From Bacteroidota bacterium (lineage in GTDB: Bacteria > Bacteroidota > Bacteroidia > Bacteroidales > PUMT01), in the NCBI GenBank assembly GCA_003567115.1, contig PXAP01000046.1, positions 1 through 14,715 on the forward strand: a stretch of DNA of 14,715 nucleotides, in the 5' to 3' direction. Positions 7,601 to 13,782 of the stretch are shown one piece after another. The notes under the pieces were generated by a model that made no database searches, was not told the DNA's origin, and saw only the letters and a list, made by a program, of their open reading frames with translations. Within the stretch, counting starts at the first letter, position 1, and each line of letters begins with the position of its first letter. Made by a program: the position numbers and the translations under genes.

Positions 7601-8470
7601 TCAATAGTCTATAACTCTCTGTCTGCGGTCGGGAGTCCGGTAAATCTCATAACGTTTGGCCAGATATTTGACCATATTATCGTCGGCATCGTAAGTAATA
7701 ATGCGTTGCAGACGGTTGCGTCCCTGCTGCCAGACATATTCTTTCCGCCGCACCTGGTTACCCTCTTCATCATATTCGGTCATCTCTATCATGTTTCCCT
7801 CCTCATCATACCGGTAGGTTTTTGCATATTCACTTCGGCTGCGGTCGCTCATCCTGAGACTGACAGTTTCATTAACAAGCAAACCGACGCTGTCATACCC
7901 GGCTTCCCTGTCCAGGCGCCGGATACCGTCTTCAGGATCTCCCCTGCGGCCGGTTACCCTGCGGCGTATCTCATTGCCGTGATCATCATAGGTCGACCTG
8001 GAGCGATACAGACGCCGGCCATCCGGGTTCCTGGCCTCAACCCGCACCGGCAATTTCCCGTCATCATATGTATACTCCAGTGTTCTGAAAAGCAATGTAT
8101 CACCGCCTTGCAAAGTATAATGCCTCTCGGCGGTCAGTACTGTATTGCGGTCATATTCAAAGACAACCCTTCGTTCAAGTGTTTCGTCAACATAATATTC
8201 GGTCCTTACCAGGAGCATGCTGTCATAAAAGTGCCAGCGGTAATCACCGGGATACCTTGTTTCCCAGTCATAGTCAATTTCTGTATGAAGGCGCCCCAGA
8301 GAATCATAAATCTCCTGATTTACAGCATGGAACTGATTTGTCCTTTCACCCTCCTGTAATACATACCGGCTGGTAACAGTGACCCGGTAAATATTCTGAG
8401 GTTTGATTCCCTGGGAATAAATAATTAAAGCTAATGGAGACAGCAACAGTAACAAGGCTAAACGCTTCAT
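7601..8470 (-). CDS. Secreted protein with YD/RHS-like repeats
   Basis: This is a 289-residue protein of unknown function. Residues 1-19 form a signal peptide (RLALLLLLSPLALIIYS|Q). The mature part consists of degenerate YD/RHS-type beta-hairpin repeats: YDSLGRL at 55-61, YDDHGNEIRRR at 161-171, YDSVGLLVNE at 192-201, YDEEGNMIEMTEYDEEGN at 221-238 and YDADDNM at 260-266. They are spaced irregularly and rich in Arg, Tyr and Asp. Tandem YD units usually build extended beta-sheets in RHS toxins or toxin-antitoxin-like MORN/YD repeat surface proteins. This one is too short for an RHS shell and has no toxin domain, so a small periplasmic or surface repeat protein is the best guess. It lacks a T9SS CTD. 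A good promoter candidate lies just upstream (8499-8528). It appears monocistronic, with no clear terminator; a GCCTT/AAGGC stem near 7550 has no T-run. Confidence 0.82.
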   Translation of the reverse strand: MKRLALLLLLSPLALIIYSQGIKPQNIYRVTVTSRYVLQEGERTNQFHAVNQEIYDSLGRLHTEIDYDWETRYPGDYRWHFYDSMLLVRTEYYVDETLERRVVFEYDRNTVLTAERHYTLQGGDTLLFRTLEYTYDDGKLPVRVEARNPDGRRLYRSRSTYDDHGNEIRRRVTGRRGDPEDGIRRLDREAGYDSVGLLVNETVSLRMSDRSRSEYAKTYRYDEEGNMIEMTEYDEEGNQVRRKEYVWQQGRNRLQRIITYDADDNMVKYLAKRYEIYRTPDRRQRVIDY

Positions 8471-8498
8471 AATCTGTTAATTTTAAATTGAAACTTTT

Positions 8499-8528
8499 CA
8501 AATATACAATAAATTTTTTCTGCGTAAA
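8499..8528 (-). promoter_or_regulatory. Candidate Bacteroidota promoter for the RHS-like gene
   Basis: The minus strand has TATATTTG (8506-8499), a perfect TAnnTTTG -7 box, with TTTAC (8528-8524) 17 nt upstream as a plausible -33 element. The box ends 28 nt before the start codon at 8470, giving a short leader of about 20 nt. Confidence 0.5.
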
Positions 8529-8871
8529 TTACACACGGACGCATGAAAAACCGGCCATAACTCACCGTAATTATTTATCTGCAGAAAAACAGGCCGGCTT
8601 GTCCGGCGTGCAGTAATCATCGGGGTTATGTTCCTGTTCCCGGTCAAATAATCTTTTTAAGCAGAAGCATAACCGGCAGTTTCTTCCGGAGCATAAAAAG
8701 GTTCCTGCAAATAAATTTATTGAGACGCTGAAGCCAACACCTGAAAAGCCGGGAAAACCTCGATGTTAAAACCGTCATGAAGTTTATTTTATAAAATTAC
8801 AGGTTTTCTTAGTTAAAAATAAGTAAATTGCACTTTCAAAAACTGAATCCTTCGGCCGCAAATACTGTTAC

Positions 8872-8888
8872 CTGCAATGTAATTGCAG
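8872..8888. promoter_or_regulatory. Perfect inverted repeat, possible operator
   Basis: CTGCAAT and ATTGCAG form perfect 7-bp arms around the 3-nt centre GTA. The repeat lies 98 nt before the dehydrogenase start, in the leader of the plus-strand gene. The short spacer and lack of a T-run fit a dimeric repressor site better than a terminator. No regulator gene is nearby to pair it with. Confidence 0.4.
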
Positions 8889-8986
8889 TTTAGTGATGAT
8901 ATTAACCGAAAGAAATATGCGATTCCCGCCATGCCTCTTCAGGATGAAAAAAGCTTTAATTCAAGTTATTAAATATATGTTAACTC

Positions 8987-9994
8987 ATGATTAAAATCGG
9001 AATTATTGGTTTCGGCAATTGGGGTCCGAAACTGGTTCGAAATTTCACAGAAAATAATTCTTGTGTTGTAAAAAAAGTAGCAGACCAAAACAAAGACAGA
9101 CTTGCTATGCTTCAAAAAATCCATCCGGCTATTGAGGGTGTGATGCTGACCGATGAGATAATAAAAGATCCCGGCATTGATGCCGTAGTAATAGCAAGTC
9201 CCCTTCATACACATTATGAACTTGCACATAAGGCACTGGAAAGGGGGAAGCATATTCTTATTGAAAAACCTATGACCTCCACTTCTGAACAGGCTATGAG
9301 GTTAATTGAATTTGCCGGAAAAAAACAGAAGGTGTTAATGGTAGATCATACTCTTTTATACACCGGAGCAGTTCAAAAGATTAAGGAGCTTGTCGATAAC
9401 GGTGAAATTGGCAAACTCAATTATTTTGATGCTTCAAGGATCAATCTCGGCTCGTTTCAACCCGATGTCAATGTTCTTTGGGATCTGGCTTCACATGATC
9501 TTTCAATACTGAACTTTTTGTACAGGGAAAAACCTGTTGGTGTTAATGCAACAGGCATTAGTCACACTGGTAACAGGGTTGAGAATATTGCCTATCTAAC
9601 CCTGAAGTATCAATCAGGATTTATAGCTCACTTTAATTGTTCCTGGAGCTCTCCCGTGAAAATTCGTCTGATATTGATCGGCGGAGACAAAAAAATGATC
9701 GTATTCAATGATCTTGAACCAACTGAGAAAATAAAAGTGCATGACACCGGTTATACCTACAAGCTGAATGAGGGGAAATATAATATACACGTTGATTATC
9801 ACAAAGGGGATATCCATATACCCAAAATCAATCTGCGGGAAGCACTGAATTCAATGACTGCCGATTTTATGAGCGCCATCATTAATAAAACCACTCCGGT
9901 TTCAGATTTCAATTCAGGCCTGGAAGTCACACGTATTCTGGAGGCATCGCAAACTTCAATTAAAAATAACGGGAAAGAGGTTATTCTTCAATAA
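8987..9994 (+). CDS. Gfo/Idh/MocA family NAD(P)-dependent oxidoreductase
   Basis: This is a cytosolic sugar or nucleotide-sugar dehydrogenase of 335 residues, a normal length. An N-terminal Rossmann fold has GFGNWG at 8-13 (the GxGxxG dinucleotide loop). VIASPLHTHYELAHKAL at 68-84 and the hallmark EKP at 93-95 follow, with Lys94 as the catalytic lysine by family knowledge. The C-terminal domain has WDLASHDLSIL at 165-175, where Asp166 and His170 match the usual D-x3-H active-site pair. This WDLAxHDLSI version is common in members from polysaccharide gene clusters that oxidise UDP-HexNAc-type sugars, so such a substrate is likely but not proven. No signal peptide is present. No tightly linked partner is seen; the next gene is 324 nt away. 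A 17-bp inverted repeat at 8872-8888 may regulate it. Confidence 0.93.
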   Translation: MIKIGIIGFGNWGPKLVRNFTENNSCVVKKVADQNKDRLAMLQKIHPAIEGVMLTDEIIKDPGIDAVVIASPLHTHYELAHKALERGKHILIEKPMTSTSEQAMRLIEFAGKKQKVLMVDHTLLYTGAVQKIKELVDNGEIGKLNYFDASRINLGSFQPDVNVLWDLASHDLSILNFLYREKPVGVNATGISHTGNRVENIAYLTLKYQSGFIAHFNCSWSSPVKIRLILIGGDKKMIVFNDLEPTEKIKVHDTGYTYKLNEGKYNIHVDYHKGDIHIPKINLREALNSMTADFMSAIINKTTPVSDFNSGLEVTRILEASQTSIKNNGKEVILQ

Positions 9995-10318
9995 ATTCAT
10001 AATAACCAGTGGATTGCACTTATTCGGGCTTTCCCATGTCATATTCAGTGGAGCCAGGGTCATGATCTGTTATACAACATTTCAAAACCTGCCGATCTGA
10101 TCTTAAGCTTCCTTTACTCCCGGTTCATAAGCTTTTCTCCGGTCCGGACATGCCCTGGCATCTTTGTGGCGAAAAAATATTTTTCTTTTTGGCTCAAAGG
10201 CTCAGGGATGTTTCTAAGTTTATGAATTAATCGGCTAATGAATCATTATAATAATTTATATTCGCATGCCCGGTAAAGCCATCAGGTTTTATTCATTTTA
10301 ATAAACATTATCATTTAC
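9995..10318. other. Intergenic region with short palindromes
   Basis: No gene is seen in this 324-nt spacer. It contains an unusual run of small symmetric elements: TCCGG-T-CCGGA (10138-10148), ATGCC-CT-GGCAT (10150-10161), AAAAATATTTTT (10173-10184) and a GGCTCA direct repeat (10191-10196 and 10199-10204). A near-consensus TATATTCG lies at about 10257-10264 and might be a -7 box for the transporter. No clear terminator for the dehydrogenase was found. Confidence 0.4.
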
Positions 10319-11224
10319 ATGCAAATAGTACGTTTCATTGAGAGTTATTTCTGGATTTTTCTTTTGGCCGGTATCCTGCTGGGTTTAAGCTATCCGGTTT
10401 ATGCGGAATTTATCATGTCAATACTCAAGCCATTATTAATGGTAATGCTGTTTTTTGTTTTTCTCAAGACCGATTTAATTCAAATATTAAAACAGATAAA
10501 GGATTACAGGTTGATGCTTTATCTGGTAGTTATGTTTATGATCATAATCCCGCTGTTGATTTTTCTGCCTTTAAACCTGATCAACCGTGATCTTGCAATT
10601 GGAATATTACTTCTTACAGCCATGCCGGCAGCAGTATCCGGTCCTTCACTGACAGATATTGTAAAAGGTAATATAGCCCTTGCATCCGGCATTACCATAA
10701 TAACCTCAATGATAGCACCTTTCACGGTGCCGCTGTTATTCAGATTAATAAATTATGAGAATCTGTCAATCAATACCGGAGAAATATTTACCGACCTTTT
10801 AATTCTTGTTTTTATTCCCCTGGTACTTTCGCAGGTTATCAAAAAAACAATACCGGGAATCATAAACAGGGGGAAAAACAAATTCACAGCCATCAACATA
10901 TTGATAATATTTATCATGGTTTATGCTGCCATGGGTTCGCAACGGGATCTCATACTGAATGATTCCATAAGTATTTTATGGAAAATCGGTGCATTATATT
11001 TAATATCCGTACTGCTGCATTTTATCGGATACCTTATAGGAAAACCTCATAATAAGGAAAATAAAATAGCCATTATAGTCGGACTGGCGTATAAAAATAA
11101 TGGTATGGCAATTGTGCTGGCAGCTATTCATTTCCATCCTTCAATCCTTATACTGATGATTCTTTCCGAATTTCCATGGGCCACCCTTCTCGCACCCTTC
11201 AGAAGGATAATAAGATATTTGTAA
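10319..11224 (+). CDS. Bile acid:sodium symporter-fold (SBF/BASS) membrane transporter
   Basis: This is a 301-residue inner-membrane protein with about nine or ten hydrophobic segments, the size and pattern of the BASS/SBF family (bile acid:Na+ symporters, related to ACR3 arsenite pumps). The substrate is unknown. The fold-defining stretches are recognisable: PAAVSGPSLTDIVKGNIALASGIT at 103-126 and MIAPFTVPLL at 131-140 match the first crossover region. GLAYKNNGMAIVLA at 255-268 matches the second, where sodium-coupled members carry an ExGxQN-type motif. Here the Glu and Gln positions read as Gly255 and Lys259, and the Ser-Asn pair of the first crossover reads as Gly108-Pro109. Classical two-sodium coupling is therefore doubtful (inference from a remembered alignment). 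The start ATG gives a short N-terminus before the first helix. It is convergent with the racemase gene. Confidence 0.85.
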   Translation: MQIVRFIESYFWIFLLAGILLGLSYPVYAEFIMSILKPLLMVMLFFVFLKTDLIQILKQIKDYRLMLYLVVMFMIIIPLLIFLPLNLINRDLAIGILLLTAMPAAVSGPSLTDIVKGNIALASGITIITSMIAPFTVPLLFRLINYENLSINTGEIFTDLLILVFIPLVLSQVIKKTIPGIINRGKNKFTAINILIIFIMVYAAMGSQRDLILNDSISILWKIGALYLISVLLHFIGYLIGKPHNKENKIAIIVGLAYKNNGMAIVLAAIHFHPSILILMILSEFPWATLLAPFRRIIRYL

Positions 11225-11291
11225 AGTTATATGGATGAAGCCCCCACGGAAAAATATCTGCACGCATGCACATGATAATAAGTTATAATTG

Positions 11292-12056
11292 TCATTCTAT
11301 CCACGGCTTAAGCTTGCCGGGCGAATGAGCATTTATAAGAGCTCTTGCAAGAACCTCAGAGGAATCTATAACGGGCAAACCCTGAAATTGGCGGTCAGAA
11401 TAAATAAGTGCCAGTTCCGTGCATCCCATGACAATCAGCTCCGCTCCGGATTTGATGAGCGAGTTTGCCGCATTTTCCATTATACTGACTGCCCTTTCGG
11501 GGATGATACCGGCACTGGATTTTACTCCGAAATGCGGATGGTAAATGGCCTGATGCATTTGATGCTGCTCCTGTCCGGAGATGTTCACGGTAGTGAGCCC
11601 GTATTTCTGAAGCCTGTCATAGAGCCGGGTCCGGTAGGTTCCCGTTGTACCGAGAACCCCCACCCTGGCGCCCACGGAATAATGACGGCTGATAAAATCA
11701 CCCACCTCATCAACCATGTGGAGAAGCCTGATCTTTGATTTTCTCTGCCTGAGCCCTGAAACAACCACATCGAATATCTCAGGTGCATGGGCAGAATTGC
11801 AGGCCAGGGCAGCAATGGTCACACCGGACTGCTCCATGCCCTTTAGTATCTGCAGAATACCACCGGCAGGATTGGTTTTGATATTGCCGGTAATATATTC
11901 CGTGCGGTCAGGTATCATTTCCGGTAGGGAATAAAGTATTTGCGGCAGGTGATCCTGATCGCTTGCCGCGATGGTACTGCCTGTTATTTTCCCCGAAAGG
12001 GATAACCCGGCTTCAGGCCCCATCCCTCCCACTATGCCGATTATACCTTGTCGCAT
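11292..12056 (-). CDS. Aspartate/glutamate racemase family protein
   Basis: This is a cofactor-independent amino-acid racemase of 254 residues, like the COG1794 (RacX/YgeA) group. The N-terminus GIVGGMGPEAGLSL at 7-20 is the family signature. The two catalytic cysteines that act as acid and base on opposite faces of the alpha-carbon are both present: Cys86 in ALACNSAHA and Cys212 in MGCTELAL. VGVLGTTGTYRTRLY at 132-146 is the second-domain signature. The substrate could be Asp, Glu or a broader set; sequence alone does not decide. No signal peptide is seen, so it is cytosolic. The gene starts 3 nt after the stop of the exported P1-type peptidase, indicating an operon and probable translational coupling. 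The gene downstream is convergent, with no convincing terminator between them. Confidence 0.93.
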   Translation of the reverse strand: MRQGIIGIVGGMGPEAGLSLSGKITGSTIAASDQDHLPQILYSLPEMIPDRTEYITGNIKTNPAGGILQILKGMEQSGVTIAALACNSAHAPEIFDVVVSGLRQRKSKIRLLHMVDEVGDFISRHYSVGARVGVLGTTGTYRTRLYDRLQKYGLTTVNISGQEQHQMHQAIYHPHFGVKSSAGIIPERAVSIMENAANSLIKSGAELIVMGCTELALIYSDRQFQGLPVIDSSEVLARALINAHSPGKLKPWIE

Positions 12057-12059
12057 TAC

Positions 12060-13214
12060 CTATTCGGTTTTAAAGCTATTATGCCTTTTCAAAAGTTCAA
12101 TAACTCTATCAACCGGTAATGCTTCGGCCCTGTTGCCGTCACGCCCCTCAACAGTCTCAGCCATGAAAAGCGAATTATATACAGCCTCCCGGGTTGCCTC
12201 TTCAACAGCCTGAAAGAGTCCGTCCATCGCGCTGTTGCTCAACAGGGCGGGCATTTCCTCAGTCACAACCGGTCCTGTATGGTTTATACGGTATGCCGTT
12301 GAAAATGCTATGGCAAAGTCGCCCGAAGAATTTGACATAAACCTGGTTGTGCGGGCCATTCCGTTAAAAGAACGCCTTGCCAGCCTTTCCAGGTTGCGTG
12401 ATGACACCGGAGCATCAGTGGCTATGATAATCATGCATGAACCGTCATCCTCCGTGTCCGGCCGGGTGTCAAGTATTTCGCGGGTAACCGGGACACCGTT
12501 GACAATAAGCTCACGGCCGAAATTGGACTGCACCAGCACCCCGACAGTATAGCTTTTCCCTCCTGCAGGCGGCGTCTTCCTTGAAGCGGTGCCGATACCG
12601 GACTTGAATCCCATGGAAACGGTGCCTGTACCTGCCCCCACGCTGCCTTCCTCCACCCTTCCGCCTTTAGCCCTTCTGATTGCCTCCTCAACATGAGCGG
12701 CCCTGACATGCTGACCCCGGATGTCGTTCAGGTAACCATCATTGGTCTCGCCAACAACGGCGTTGACCGACCTGACATTCTCATTGCCTTCAAGCTGCAG
12801 CATATACCGTATTACGGCATCGACCGCCGTGCCTACATTCAGGGTGTTGGTCAGAACAACGGGAGTCTCGATATTGCCCAGCTCCTTCACCTGGAGGTAG
12901 CCGGCCAGCTTCCCGAAACCATTGAAACAATGAATGGCTGCAGGTACCTTATCGATAAAGAGGTTGCCCTGATGGGGCAGTATGGCGGTAACCCCCGTAC
13001 GCACATTGTCGCCCTCCATAAGTGTATAATGTCCCACTTTTACCCCGGGAACATCGGTTATCATATTCAATTCACCAGGTTCAAGCACTCCTGTTTCAAG
13101 GCCTGTTTCTGCAAAGCGATACCTGTTTTCCGCTTCCTGCCCGCACAAGGCAACTGAAAACATTATCATAAATAAAAGGATTATTAATTTCCTTATTAAA
13201 CTTACTGCATCCAT
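12060..13214 (-). CDS. Exported P1 family (DmpA/BapA-type) self-processing aminopeptidase
   Basis: P1 peptidases (DmpA: L-aminopeptidase and D-amidase/esterase; BapA: beta-peptidyl aminopeptidase) are Ntn-like hydrolases that cleave themselves at a Gly-Ser bond, so the new N-terminal Ser is the nucleophile. In this 384-residue protein the family start ITDVPGVKVGHYT lies at 52-64. VVGETNDGYLND is at 153-164 and VQSNFGRELIVNG at 228-240, where Asn231 is the likely oxyanion residue. The predicted cut is Gly258|Ser259 in DDGSCMIIIATDAP. The motif FMSNSSGDFAIAFS follows in the beta chain. A hydrophobic N-terminus (about 6-25, ending ALCGQ) indicates export; VALC is a poor lipobox, so a soluble periplasmic enzyme is more likely than a lipoprotein. 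It is the first gene of an operon with the Asp/Glu racemase (3-nt gap). A TAATTTTG box (13399-13392) lies about 180 nt upstream without a clear -33 element. Confidence 0.94.
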   Translation of the reverse strand: MDAVSLIRKLIILLFMIMFSVALCGQEAENRYRFAETGLETGVLEPGELNMITDVPGVKVGHYTLMEGDNVRTGVTAILPHQGNLFIDKVPAAIHCFNGFGKLAGYLQVKELGNIETPVVLTNTLNVGTAVDAVIRYMLQLEGNENVRSVNAVVGETNDGYLNDIRGQHVRAAHVEEAIRRAKGGRVEEGSVGAGTGTVSMGFKSGIGTASRKTPPAGGKSYTVGVLVQSNFGRELIVNGVPVTREILDTRPDTEDDGSCMIIIATDAPVSSRNLERLARRSFNGMARTTRFMSNSSGDFAIAFSTAYRINHTGPVVTEEMPALLSNSAMDGLFQAVEEATREAVYNSLFMAETVEGRDGNRAEALPVDRVIELLKRHNSFKTE

Positions 13215-13319
13215 TTGTAATATTATTTTAGTTTTTTCCTTTACCTGTCCGGTAAATCATGATTCGGTTTTGCACTGCATCAGGATTAACGGATAATGAA
13301 CTACATTTTTATTATGACT

Positions 13320-13344
13320 GTTCAGGAAGGGGGACTTCCTGAAC
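13320..13344. repeat. Perfect 10-bp hairpin
   Basis: GTTCAGGAAG (13320-13329) and CTTCCTGAAC (13335-13344) pair perfectly around the 5-nt loop GGGGA. No T-run follows on either strand, so it is not a standard terminator. It lies 106 nt upstream of the peptidase start, probably in its promoter or leader region. It could be an operator, an mRNA leader structure or part of a small RNA. Confidence 0.6.
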
Positions 13345-13604
13345 TCACCTCATAAAAAACCGACAAATTATGCCAAACTTCATTACAAGCACAAAATTAA
13401 GATTTTAATTCCGGGTTTAATAATATTTGATAGTTATCCGGCTTCAGTCAGCCATATGAATTGCCGATGTAAGAATTAATGCCCGTGGGTCATACAGCTC
13501 CGGTTCCTGCATCGATGTTTGCCGGTAACATGTCTGTGACCTCACCGGATATCAGTACTATTCCGACCAGAATAACACCGGTTATACTTCCTGTATAAAA
13601 TGCA

Positions 13605-13627
13605 AAACTTATAAGGTAAGTTTACCT
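13605..13627. repeat. Two overlapping inverted repeats
   Basis: AAACTTA (13605-13611) and TAAGTTT (13617-13623) form a perfect 7-5-7 inverted repeat. Overlapping it, AGGTAA (13614-13619) and TTACCT (13622-13627) form a 6-2-6 repeat. The two pairings are mutually exclusive. They lie about 155 nt before the aminotransferase start, where an operator would be reasonable. Confidence 0.4.
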
Positions 13628-13782
13628 GTGAAGATTGGAAGAATATTGAAATTTTTTACCGGAAAAGAGGAGAGCTGTTGTGGATTTTTCCGAAAATTTT
13701 GTAAGTTTAAAAATATTGGGATTTTGTTCTGAATACCTTTTAATATACTGCTTTTCACATTCAACTATTTAAACAAACAAAA

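Larger units (their letters stand above)
8471..8986. other. Divergent intergenic region with regulatory candidates
   Basis: This 516-nt region lies between the divergent RHS-like and dehydrogenase genes. It holds the RHS-like promoter candidate (8499-8528), a GCCGG/CCGGC hairpin with a 5-nt loop (8593-8607, no T-run), a perfect 7-3-7 inverted repeat (8872-8888) and a 25-codon open frame (8917-8994) that overlaps the next start codon. No other gene is supported. Confidence 0.5.
13215..13782. other. Divergent intergenic region with hairpin and inverted repeats
   Basis: This 568-nt spacer lies between the peptidase-racemase operon and the aminotransferase. It contains a perfect 10-bp hairpin (13320-13344), overlapping inverted repeats (13605-13627) and a minus-strand TAATTTTG box (13399-13392). 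A 39-codon frame on the plus strand (13479-13598) and a hydrophobic one opposite it are open over the same bases. Neither has a supporting start signal, so I do not call a gene. Confidence 0.5.

Noticed and set aside
7706..8359. 217-codon open frame on the plus strand opposite the YD-repeat gene
   Set aside because: It is fully antisense to a gene with a signal peptide and clear repeats. Its Pro/Ile-rich product is typical of an opposite-strand shadow.
8593..8607. GCCGG/CCGGC hairpin as a terminator
   Set aside because: It has only five base pairs and no T-run, and it lies upstream of both divergent genes rather than after a gene.
11225..11291. TGCA-rich segment between the transporter and racemase genes as a terminator
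   Set aside because: The self-complementary parts give only four base pairs and no good T-run. It is too weak to call.
12693..13157. 154-codon open frame on the plus strand inside the P1 peptidase gene
   Set aside because: The opposite strand encodes all expected P1 peptidase motifs. This frame shows none and is a shadow.
13479..13598. 39-codon frame on the plus strand and a hydrophobic open frame on the opposite strand
   Set aside because: Both strands are open over the same bases. Neither has a start signal or recognisable family. The hydrophobic minus-strand peptide might be a permease remnant, but that cannot be supported by eye.
13215..13782. Recurring CCGGTA/ACCGGT words in coding and non-coding parts
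   Set aside because: They are dispersed, short and not at regular spacing. They look like codon and dinucleotide preference rather than a repeat family or regulator site.
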